From Choristoneura fumiferana (lineage: Eukaryota; Arthropoda; Insecta; Lepidoptera; Tortricidae): a stretch of DNA of 64,000 nt. The position numbers and the translations under genes were made by a program. The stretch covers positions 3,131,389 to 3,195,388 of the forward strand of contig NC_133496.1 in NCBI RefSeq assembly GCF_025370935.1, in the 5' to 3' direction. The notes under the pieces are model-generated. The model saw only the letters and a list, made by a program, of their open reading frames with translations, had not been told where the DNA came from and did no database searches. Every line of letters begins with the position of its first letter. The stretch's first letter is position 1. Positions 11,081 to 22,100 of the stretch are shown here, one piece after another.

Positions 11081-14000
11081 CAAGTATCAAGTGATTTTGT
11101 TAATTTTTGCAGTGAACGGCTCATCGGAATCCATGGAACTCGCTCACATATCCGACCATTCCCGATGCATTAATTATGGAGTTGGAATTGACCTCGTATG
11201 TAAATTTTCTAATTAAAGAAAGGAATAAAGAAAACAACAAAATCATGAATAGCGTTAGGCTTCCAAAAAAAAAAAAATACAGCCGTTTCCGTTGTCTTAT
11301 CTCTGGTAATATAGTGTTGCCAGTGTAAAAAACATACTCAGTGTTGCCAGCATTTTAGCAATGTTCAATGTTTCTATGATAGGGAAAACGGTCATATATG
11401 TGCTTTTATAATGTTTATTAAATTATATAAACACTTACAGCCCGACAGTAAGGGTAAAACAAGGACAAATTGTAAAAATTGTTGCCCTTTTTAAACATTG
11501 TACGACGAAATGTTACAAAATGTAGTGCCCTCGTGCAATTTTTACTGTTTACTGTCGGACGGTATGCTATTTGTAACTGTTACATAGCAGAGGTGTTTTA
11601 TAATAGCATTTTATGTAAATGTAAGTCTTGATGACTGTTGTCAAAACGTAACTAACGTGTTTAGGGATAAATTTCACTTTAAATGAATTTAAAGTCAGAA
11701 GTTGCATATATAAAATTAAATTTTTATGACAATTAATAAATATCCGTACATTTATTTTGGTCATCGCTGATTTCTAACTATTGTCAATGGAATATTTGAG
11801 GTTTGCCCATTGGGACCATAGGGCCATCTAATAGAAATTTTATATGTTCCACGTAACCTATAATATCCATTTAAATCTATGGGTGGAAACACATGGAGTA
11901 GCTTTTGAAGCATGCGAAAAATTATGAGTAAAAATCTCATACCATACCACGCTTTATTATTTATGATTATGACCTCGAAAATGACAATATATTATGTATT
12001 ATAACTAGTAGCTTTTATATGTATCTCTATTGTATGACAAATGTTGGTGTAGGTAGGTACTTGCAGGCAATTTAAGAAAACACAGTAATATTAGGGAAAT
12101 TGAGATGGAAGGCTTATATTTAGAGGCTTGTTTGAGGCATATCAGACTATTCTGAACACTGTTATTCGTTCCTGGTTCGTCAATTTTAATTCTATGACTC
12201 AGGGTCGACGGAGTTCCGGTCAGCGGAGCTCCTGTTCCGCGTGGCTGAGGCGCTTCGCGTCTTTACGAAGTTCTTATAATACCCAACGTATATTTTTTTA
12301 ACTTATTGACATAAACAGGTTAGGGGACACAGCGGCGGCCTAACCATTGAGAGGCTCCGGGCGGCAGGTCTTTGCGAGGCTCTTTGTCCTTCGTGAAAGT
12401 ATGTGATGCGAAAATATAGTTAAAAAAAACCTTTTTTTTTAAATTTGTTTGGGTTGTTGCGCGAGGCCCCGTGCGGGCTGCCACTGAGTGAGGGTACAAT
12501 ACCATAGCCTCGTCAATCCTGACGTTTTTTTGTCATACATAATTCTACAGACCAAGCCGAGAATTCTGTTTTGGGATTTTCGGAATTACTTATATAAATT
12601 TAAAGTTTTCATTTCATTGAAAAATTTGTACTCCACCTAGTACAGTTGGTGCCTAAACATAGTACCTATCCACATTTCTTAGCAACTACATAATATGAAA
12701 AAGTGGATACAGTCAGGGAACCGACCGTACATTCGGAAGTTATTCTTAGAATTGATTTTCGCTATACACGAGGATTTACAAAGTTAAAACAGACGAACGT
12801 GGGACGGAGAAACAGACGAACAAGAAATCGAGTATTAGATGAATGAGGAACTAGATTTAAAAAAAAAACCTAAACCATATCAAATAGAAACTTCGTAGGT
12901 AATAGTAACAAATAGTAAAACACCTCTGGATTTTAAAAAAATGTCTGCAAGTATAGGTTTGTAGTTTGTAGCAGTTAATTATATAACGGCGAATGTAATG
13001 TTTGTCCAAATATAAAAATTGTTGGTTCTATGATCGGCAGCAAAACAATAAGAATGTTGGTATATTTTTTATTTTATTGAAATATGATTTTAATATTTTA
13101 TGGCTGTGCCTTTTTTTTTAAGCATTCCCAAAGACTCATTTTGTTCGAGCGCTTAAATAATTTGTGTAATTAAATTAGTATAAGTACTCATAACTAGGTA
13201 CATGTATGGTTTTTTTATACTTTTTATAATTTTTGATTGTTTATTTCGTTTGTAATTTTGTATATAAAGAAAAAACATACTGAACATTCCAAAACGCTTT
13301 GCCTCAATTTTGAATTGAAGGTAAATAATTAGTTTTTATTTTATAATAGTACCTAATACTTTTTACGCTTAAGGTTAAATATTTTAAATTAATTTCTTTG
13401 CTCATTTTGAATTAGATTTTACTGTGAGATTGTATTAATTACATCAATAACTAAATGTGTAGGATACTATTACTATTTGGAACCAAAGGTTCAATTACTA
13501 ATTTTAATTTTGTATGATTTGTTTGTACTAATTTCCACAAAACCCAATATTTTAATGTATTAAGATTTATGTATTTACAGTATAATATGTAGGACGGTTT
13601 TGTCAAATAAAGGCCCCCAGCAGGATATCTTTCTGTGGCCCTTTTTTATAATATAATTTAAAATATTTTTCATGTAGGTACCAGAGTACAAGCATAAGTT
13701 ACATTCACTTGTTATTTCAACACTATATTTTTCATTTACTCATCTCAAACAATGTAAGTATGAATAAATTCAAATACTATACTAAGTGTAATGTTATGTT
13801 TATGTGTGTCGCCGTTTGTGTTGCATCTGATGTACTCCTCGCAGGATGAACGCAGTATGACAATAATAAATTGTTAAAGAAAAGTGACGTTTTTATTTTA
13901 ATCAATTATTCCAAATATTGATTTTTCGATTATTAATTTTAGTTTTAACCGTCTATAATAACCTTAAATCTGTTTGTGTAGATGATGCCAAATGATTATT

Positions 14001-14099
14001 AAGGTGCGCGCTGTTTTCTTCTCTTTCGGGTTTCTTCTAAGTATCGCTTGAGAAAGAGACGGTACGACAGTAGAATTTTATAACTATACTAACTTATCA

Positions 14100-14275
14100 T
14101 CCCTATCCCGTGGAAACTAGGCAATTTAATATAATAAAAACTATCCTTTTTCCTTCCCCGGAACTCAAACTATCTGTATACCAAATTTCATCTAAATCAG
14201 TTCAGCGGTTTAGAGGTGAAAGGTTACAAACAAAACAAATAAAAAAACAAAATTAAAAATATTAGTAGGATTTGC
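14100..14275 (+). mobile_element. Dispersed repeat ending in atattagtaggat
   Basis: Shares ctatctgtataccaaatttc and a terminal atattagtaggat with 49826-50022. This is a common insect non-LTR 3'-end form. Confidence 0.55.
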
Positions 14276-14484
14276 GTAATCGCATTTTTACTCTGGCAAC
14301 TTTTAATGTCTTACGTGACCACCCCGCAAATGTCATTTCTTCATCTGTCAAGTCAAGTCAATCAAGTCAATGTCAGAATTGGTAAACAAAGCCGTATTTT
14401 CACGTGTGTTAATATAAAAAACCGTAAATTATTATTATTGTATTGCGTTTTAAATATCAAGTAATTTGTTTTATCGCAGCCAGT

Positions 14485-14841
14485 ATGGTGAAATTCGGCA
14501 AGAACAAGTTAAAAATGTTAAACAAGCTTTCCAAAGCGGAGAAAAATGAACCTAAAGTCGCGGGAAAGGTCACGAAAAAGAAGCATCAGGTAGCTGCAAC
14601 CCAGGCATTAACTAATAAAAAGGCTTCTATAATAAAAGAACTTGCTACGACTAACAAAGATCTCATAGATCTTAAAACTGGAGAGAATAAAAAGCAACTG
14701 AGGTTTGCGAAATCATTGGTCGCAAAAGAGAGTAAAAAACCGATTCAGCCAAAGCAAAAACCGGTAGAAAAGCAGAAGAAACGACAGAAAACGCAAATCA
14801 ACGACACTAAAATGCTATTGAAGTTGATGAAGAAAAAATAA
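14485..14841 (+). CDS. Small lysine-rich basic protein, unrecognised
   Basis: Single-exon ORF of 118 residues starting at ATG 14485 (context cagtATGG). The frame is open a little further upstream but has no earlier ATG. The protein is about one third lysine, with clusters such as KVTKKKHQ, KQKKRQK and a C-terminal LLKLMKKK. It has no membrane segment or signal peptide. Composition suggests a nucleolar or RNA-associated protein, but that is inference and no family was recognised. The gene has its own AATAAA at 15058-15063, about 217 bases after the stop. The upstream 150 bases carry repeats of TCAAGTCAA. Codon use looks like real coding sequence and the protein does not match any repeat in the window. 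It could be a short conserved ribosome-biogenesis factor or a lineage-specific gene. Confidence 0.65.
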   Translation: MVKFGKNKLKMLNKLSKAEKNEPKVAGKVTKKKHQVAATQALTNKKASIIKELATTNKDLIDLKTGENKKQLRFAKSLVAKESKKPIQPKQKPVEKQKKRQKTQINDTKMLLKLMKKK

Positions 14842-15057
14842 TTTAATCGCAGATTCATTCAGCACCAAAAATATAATATGTAAATGGGTAACACAGAGAC
14901 AAGGTTACTTTCGCATTAAAAGACGACAAAATTTGGTAGTTGGTCAATCAAAGTGTGTGTTTTTCTGTCCCGTAAATCAGGAGAAATCAGTGATACACTT
15001 TCTTAGAAAAAATTATAAGTTATGTAAATAATTATAAGACGAGCATTAATTGTGTTA

Positions 15058-15063
15058 AATAAA
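15058..15063 (+). terminator. Polyadenylation signal of the small basic gene
   Basis: A canonical AATAAA lies 217 bases after the stop at 14841 and is followed by a T/G-rich stretch (ttttgtgattatt) typical of a downstream element. Confidence 0.5.
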
Positions 15064-15606
15064 CAGTTTGCTATAAAGTTTTGTGATTATTATTATTGCT
15101 TTAATTAACCTGTAGTTTGCTGACATCACATGCATTTTATTCTTGTCTGTTGGTCATATTGGGAAGGGCTATTTACTTTCCAGAGCAAAAGGGGATGATA
15201 GCTAACTTCTGATAACTGAATTCTATACGGACAGGTCAGTGCACTAAATACTGTTCTTAAAAAAAAATGAGCTAGAACAGACTTATTATCAAAAGTGTAT
15301 GAGGAAAAATGAACAATACACAATCAGCAGAATAATACTGTAAATAAAGTAACTTTATTGGTGGTTGTCTTTGCTGGATGCACAGCAGTATTCTCATACC
15401 AAAAGTAGAAATTAGCTTAAAATTTAATAAGAACACCACATCCCAGTGGCAGCTTAAGCTTATTTGGGGTCCAGTGCGGCAAAGCTGCATGAGGGCCCCA
15501 AAATTAGAAGTTGATGTACAATGTAATAGTGGATTTATAAATATGTATGCATGTGGATAGGCTTTGCAAATAATAGTCTACTCATATAGCAAGTCATCCT
15601 TGTGTT

Positions 15607-15733
15607 TCATCATCCCAGCCTATATACGTCCCACTGCTGGGCACAGGCCTCCTCTCAGAACAAGAGGGCTTGGGCTATAGTTCCCACGCGGGCCCAGTGC
15701 GGATTGGGAACTTCACACGCACCATTGAATTAC
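15607..15733 (-). mobile_element. SINE family A, 3' part only
   Basis: Reverse of the family A tail: cccagcctatatacgtccc, ctgctgggcacaggcctcc, then cacgcgggcccagtgcgg. The tRNA head is missing. Confidence 0.7.
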
Positions 15734-16330
15734 CCATCATATTTTTAGTAGCCATGTTCAGGAATGACTACCGGGACAGGGTGTCTACCACGAAATTCGT
15801 GTCATACCATCCGTCTTTCTGCCCCATTTCATCACCATTCGGTATATTTTAGTTTGCCAATTTTTTGTAGTGATGTGCCGACTTTGGCCGACTAGCCGAT
15901 TAGTCGGTTGTAAAGAAGCCGACTAGTCGGCCAAGCCGTTCACAGCTTCGGAGATTTCCGTGACGCTTTGTTAACATTCAGCTGACATGATGATATCAAA
16001 AACAAAGTCTCATGTATGGATTTTTTCAACTATTAGACAATGATTCCCATAAAGCCAAGTAGCTCCCTATAAAAACCAATTTATAATTAATGCCAAAATA
16101 TAATTTCTCGTGTGGGTAACGAAAAACAGTAAATACTACAAGAATGAACAGCTTTTTATGTAATGTAATTCCCCCTCTGTGTATACCTACCTACATGAAA
16201 ATAAATATTTTATTAAAATATACGTACAAAGTAAGAAGCCGGATGGATAGTCGGCGCCTTTTGCCGAAAGTGGCTGGATAGTCGGCACATCTCTAATTTT
16301 TTGTTACTTATGCGGTATTGTGTTGTATAA

Positions 16331-16478
16331 AGTCGAGTTTACATTCGCAAGAAAAATCGTGCAAGTTACGTTTGATTGGATTGCACCGCTCGATTGACCA
16401 CTAAAAATTCATTGGCTTTATGGCCTCGCAATATAATGCACCTTGCACGATTTATCTTGCAAGTGTAAACTCGGCTTA
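16331..16478. mobile_element. Short inverted-repeat element
   Basis: gtcgagtttac and aaatcgtgca on the left are mirrored by tgcacgattt and gtaaactcggc on the right. Confidence 0.65.
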
Positions 16479-16747
16479 AGCGACGATTTCTAAATTGTAA
16501 GATAAAAAATTCCATATGGAAATTTTTAGTTCAATTCCTTATCATCCATTCTCTATTCTTTTGTCTCTGACAATCTGTCCATCCGTCATTGATAGGATCA
16601 AGTAAATCTGTTCTCCAGAAAATGAAACACTCAAGAATTGACAAATTGTTATGTATTAGATTAAATATAATGTTCACATTGAAAGTTCTCTTAATTCTAA
16701 ACAATCTACTAGTTTATATTAAAAGAAAGCAATTGAAAGAAATAAAT

Positions 16748-17145
16748 TTAAGAGGGTTTATACCTGCTGAGCTGGCAATGTTGCATTTTTGTTAGTTTTT
16801 CTCGATTATTCCATAAAAATTGAATGAAAATTAATAATGTTGTCTGATAGAACCCTTCTTAATATATAATTTAATGTGTCTGTCTACTCCAATAATTATT
16901 TGTTATACTTTTATTTTCTTTAAAAACCGGTCATAAACATTAATTCGTTTTTAAGGAATATAAGTCTATCACGAATAATTATTGGAGTAGACACATTGCC
17001 TTATATATTAAGAAGGGTTCTACACACTCACAGCCGCAGCAGGGGTAGACAGCATTATTAATTATCATTAAATTTTTATGGAATAATCGAGAAAAACTGA
17101 CAAAAATACAACATTGCCAGCTCAGCAGGTATAAACACTCTCAAG
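16748..17145. mobile_element. TTAA-flanked MITE, about 395 bp
   Basis: Left end gagggtttatacctgctgag and right end ctcagcaggtataaacactc are reverse complements, and further matches run inward (ttgttagtttttctcgatta). TTAA precedes the left end; the right flank is TCAA. A second copy is at 43202-43851. TTAA suggests piggyBac-type mobilisation. Confidence 0.75.
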
Positions 17146-18959
17146 GAAAAAAATCTGCTCCGCATTGGGATGCTAATAAAGGCTAAAATAGTATTATTAA
17201 ATCAAGCATTTTATGATTTATTAACATAAGTAATCAGGTTGTTTCTTATTCAGGAAACTTTAGATGAAGCAACTATTCTTCTATATAGAACAATTAGGCA
17301 TATAGTAAGAGTAGAAATAAACATATAACATTGTTGAAACTCAAGATTCTACATTCACTATATTTAAAGAGCTACATTCTACATATAGAAATCTCTACAT
17401 CTGCAGTTTTTTCTAAAAATAATCTTAATATCTAGTGTGATTGAAGTTATAGGCTTCGACAATCTCTATATGTGAAATAAATATGTAAACACGCTTGCGA
17501 CCGCGGCTTCGTCTCCTTTTCTATCTGGTCCCGCCAATCAGCGCCAATCGCCAGCGCTTGCGCCTGCCAGCCCCGCCAGCCCCGCGCATCGCTCAGGCCC
17601 CTGCGATACCGTTTTGTATTTCTGCGCATTAACGGTCACCGCACCGACTGGACTGTATGCAAGAAGAAATTTCACCTTTCTAGGTGCAAGGGTTTGGGGC
17701 TGCATATAGGTTTGGGGATATATATCTTTGAGTTTCCTTCTAAGCTGGGATACTTAAGCTCCAGTTTCCAAGGATACTGGATGTACGCCAAACACAGATA
17801 GATATGTGCCAAATTTAAGGCTATCTTTTTCTATTTTAATCTGAGTTTGAATTCTTTGAAAAAAAAAAGACAAATGTATGCAGTTTTTATTTATTTCTAA
17901 AATAATACGAGAAATTAATAGTGGCTGTAACAGCGGTGAATGACGCCACTAGAACGTCTATAAACAATTCGAGCGGTCTCTATTGCTTGGAAACCAGAGC
18001 TTTAGTTATACTTGGGATCACAAAGATTGTCGAGACGTAGAACTTCAATCCTATTACTAATTACTTATGTACTACACAGGAAGTTAATAGAGAAAACACA
18101 GAAGTATGGGAGGTTCATTCCAAGGATTAACAAAACTACAATGTGCAGGAGGCAGAGCAGACAATTACAGAATCAATATCATAATAGTTGACCTTATTCC
18201 ACCTCAACTTGCCACGTAATTTGTTGTTGTTTCTGTACATGTCCTCTCGTCTCCGCCTACGGAAGTATACCAGGCATAAACATCCATCTGGAGAAATGTC
18301 TCGTTATAAACACGGGTGTTTTAAAGTTACCCGCCTTCCACTAAAAGAGTAACGAGTAGAAGCGGAGATAATGGACCGAGCGGGGCGGAGTAACAAGCTT
18401 ATAACTTCTTATACAATGAAAGCTATTATAAATGCAGTTCGCCATTGCTATACGGACTCCGCTTGCAGTGGAAAGTGGGCATTAATCTATGACACGGCCA
18501 GTTAAATACATCTATTTCTGCGCTACACAATCGACGAGTGGCATAGAATGAGATGAGGGAAGGAGGCAGACACAGTTGCTGTTTACTTCTAATTCTGCAC
18601 GTCATGCTACTTATGCCGTGCTCTCTTGTCTTGACTGGTCCTTGCCATAGACAAACAGGGAAGAGGGAACTTTCTATTTGTCTGTGGCTGTGTTTGTTAC
18701 ATCGCACACCATTGCAGCGCAATCATCAGAGCGAGGAGCATGTGGCACAGGGGTAACAAAAAACCGTACAATAGGGTAGATGACACCATAAAATAAACGC
18801 CACGTCGGTAACGGTGTTTCAAGAAATCTTCGGCGATTTATATGAGCGATGTTGATCATTATAATGATGTCAGTATTTAAATGTCGTTCAGATAAAAAAA
18901 TCTAGAAGTCCCTAATAAATACGAATCTATTACACATTCTAAATAAATCTATTTAAAGT

Positions 18960-19090
18960 AGTATCAACCAATATCTGACACAACAAAGCGTGCATATCTG
19001 ATACGAATTTATTTCTAGGGTCGGTAGGACGTGTCAGATATTTTTGCACGCTCTGCTGTGGCAGATATTAATGTGATTGACTTTACACGC
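18960..19090. repeat. Dispersed repeat, second copy of 10955-11080
   Basis: Lies in the Pep 3' flank and shares the atttctagggtcggtaggac block. Confidence 0.7.
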
Positions 19091-19181
19091 CCCCACCTTA
19101 ATATTAAAGATGGTCAGGGTACGCCCCCCTCCCTAGCATTGACCCATTGCTCGCATAATTATGGGTGGATTCCGTGTGCAT

Positions 19182-22100
19182 TCAGTTGCGGCGTCGAGTG
19201 ACGCGGGGAGAAGCCCGGACAGGCTCGGCCAGTTTCACGGACGGCGGGGTCTTCTCCTTCACCGGAGCTGACTTTTCCTCATCCCCATTGGTTTCTCCTT
19301 CCTGGTCTATGAAGAGAATAATACAGGCTGTTACAAAAATACCCGTAAAGCGGAAAGGGGCTTATAAAGAGTCCATTTACAATATTTGAAAACGTTAGTA
19401 TCATTGCATGACTTAACGCAAAAAAAAAACCATTAATTTTTTCATTCATATGCAAACAGTATAACGAAAAAGTTTGAAAACCCCTGACTTAGTCACTTCA
19501 AAATTAAGTATATCTTAAATGGCTGAATCGATTTTAACCCTTAAAAAGGTAGAGGCGATTTAGCGACCACATGCATTGACTTAGAAATTCAACCTTATTG
19601 TGTTAGTTATTATAAGTTACAATATCCATTGTAATTATTGAAAATGCGGGGACCAGTAATGCTCGACCCTGTACTGCTCAGCCATCACTGTACGACCTGA
19701 TAATACGAACTCATTTTGGATTAGAATTATCAAGTCGTACAATATTAGGTCGTGCATTATTAGGGTGTCCAAATTTTTGCTCGGCCTGTTAATGCTCGAC
19801 CTGTTATTGTAAGTCGTTATAATCGAAATCCAATCGAATCGAATGACCATAGTTTTGTGTTAGGTTGTGTTAGGTCCAATTGTGACCACAATGCGCGAGC
19901 CGAGCGAGCGTAGCGAGCGTGCCGCGGCAGCGGCCGGCGAAGCGCCAGGACCAAATTAAGTTATTTTCTATTAAATTTATTAATATTCGGTGTACACGAA
20001 GAACATAATCAATCTTGCGAATCGATTGCTTGCTGTCAAAAGTGTGCTCTGATTATTAGGTCGTACAAAATCAGGTTGTCCAATAGCATCCTGAACATTA
20101 TCGGTACAGGGTGATAAAGCTCGACCCGTGTTCCAAGTGACATGTGATTGAATTATCAGGTCGTACAAAATCGGTCGAGCATTGTCCAGGTCGTACAATA
20201 ACTACACCCGAAAATGCTACTAGCTTCAAAAATATCCTTCGTCAGGTATGTATTCGATAGCTACTTAAATGGGGCCCTATTAAGGGTTAAGGGATCATCT
20301 CAGTGTGAACTTCCGAAAAATCACTAATTTTCGCGATTTTTTTTTTCATGGTGGGATGGTCTGGTTTTTTTTAATAAATAAAGACATTCAGGACGAAAAC
20401 ACATTTTTTTTGTGTTGATTTATTTAGTGTACAATAGTTTAATTAATTGTTGAAAGTTACGTGAAAGTAAAGGTCATATATGGTGGCCATGATTGCGGCC
20501 TCAATTTTGTTCTGAAACAAAAATTTAAAAAAGATTATTAATCTATCACTTATGGGTTTTTTTTTTTAATTTGACAAAATGGCTGCGGTTTGAACAAAAC
20601 GTATAGAATTTAGCCTTTTTTTCGATTTTTACGTAAAAAAAAATTAGGAAAATTAAAAAAAAAGCTTCTATAGGCCGATAGAGAATGTCGTGAAAAATGT
20701 TTTCCCAAAATTTTAAATGAATAGTTTGAAAACTCTTCCTTTGAGAGTGGCCACCGTTTTTGAAAAACACCATTCCGAGAAAAACGCGTTTAAAGTTTGG
20801 AGTTAGAAAATTTTAGATAAATCCGCTCCGTTCTCTTTCTACGAAAAACGCTGTAGCGACGGAAAAGAATTCTAATTTCGATTTAATAATTTGAGAGAAT
20901 GTTTATAACAGTGTATACTATCCGGTAATGAACAAAAAAACGTTTTTTTGAAAATTTCACACTGAGATGATCCCTTCTAAGAACCATCGCTAGCAAACCT
21001 GCTTTCAAATAAATAAATAAAAAAACCGCATTCAAATCGGTCCACCCCTTTAAGAGCTACGGTGCCACAGACAGACACACATAGCGGACAAAAACACCCC
21101 TCTTTTTGCGTCAGTGATTAAAAAATTAAGGAGTAACCCTCTATTAAATATTCTGTTTACTTCGGTTGTATGACATAACAGCTATTTTTATGGGTAACAT
21201 GTTAATATTGTTGCATTTCTTTCTACCCTCGTCTTATGCCATGTGACAGAAAGATGTGGTGACAATAAGGCCTCACTCAGTACAATTATTTAGCAGTGTC
21301 TCCACTCACCAGGGTCCTCGTTGGGGGCCTCGTTGTCATCCGCGGTCTGGTCCCAGTCTTCGAGCGCGTCGTCGGGCGGCATGTCCAAGTCGCCGTCGGC
21401 AGCGGCCTCGGGCTCCGCGTCCGCCTCCATCGGAGTCTCCTTATCTGTAAAATAAACTGGTTAACTTTAGCGCATTGACTGCCACCTGACTTCCACAGGT
21501 GCCACCGACGCACATGTGCGTTCAAAATGTATGAATAATTGGATGCTGTTTTGCAATACTGAGTCAAGTCACTGTCATTTTGCAATACAATGTCAACTAT
21601 AAAAAATCTTTTCGAAGGGTTGACATTGAACTGCAGAATTAATCATGGTTAACACACTATTGCAAAACAGCATCCAATTATGACAGCGCCACTGGGCGAA
21701 GTTTCGAAAACGCACATGTGCGTCGGTGGCAGTGAATGCGTTAAACTTCAATGAAGTTAAGAATGCTTACGAGCATCTGCCAAAAAACGTAAATTTGATA
21801 TGAAACCATGAAACAATATTATCCCGTATTAGTTCGTCAATGAGATTGCAAAGTCTGATGTAGGGTCCGGCTTGACGTTTAATCATACTAGCGCAAATTC
21901 CAATTTGCAGAAGCAAGCATGTGCGTTAAAACGGCCAAATGGTATACCGCATAAATAGCTTTTGGACGCCATACAGTTTTTGCGCCAATTTTTGTACAAG
22001 CCATTTGCGCATGCAAGTCGCTGCTTGTAGCCGGGCCTTTATATCAGGAGGTAATTAACTGACAACCCTGTCAGAGGTAAATTCTAAAAAAAGGTTAAAG

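Larger units (their letters stand above)
10029..14340. other. Intergenic stretch or SLC7 3' untranslated region
   Basis: Besides a SINE (10058-10290) and a repeat shared with 18960-19090 (10955-11080), the sequence is AT-rich with no convincing exon. An AATAAA-like run near 13866 followed by T-rich DNA could end a long SLC7 transcript. No other gene was seen. Confidence 0.4.
15064..19181. other. Intergenic stretch between the small gene and the Pep 3' end
   Basis: Contains SINE and MITE copies listed separately, a GC-rich patch at 17490-17640 without a clear ORF, and the shared repeat at 18960-19090. The Pep 3' untranslated region must run down from 19181; a minus-strand AATAAA lies near 19006. 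Confidence 0.4.

Noticed and set aside
12186..12290. Possible extra SLC7 exon after an acceptor-like ag
   Set aside because: Translation in the needed phase gives an Arg/Ser-rich stretch unlike transporter C-termini, with no clear donor or stop context.
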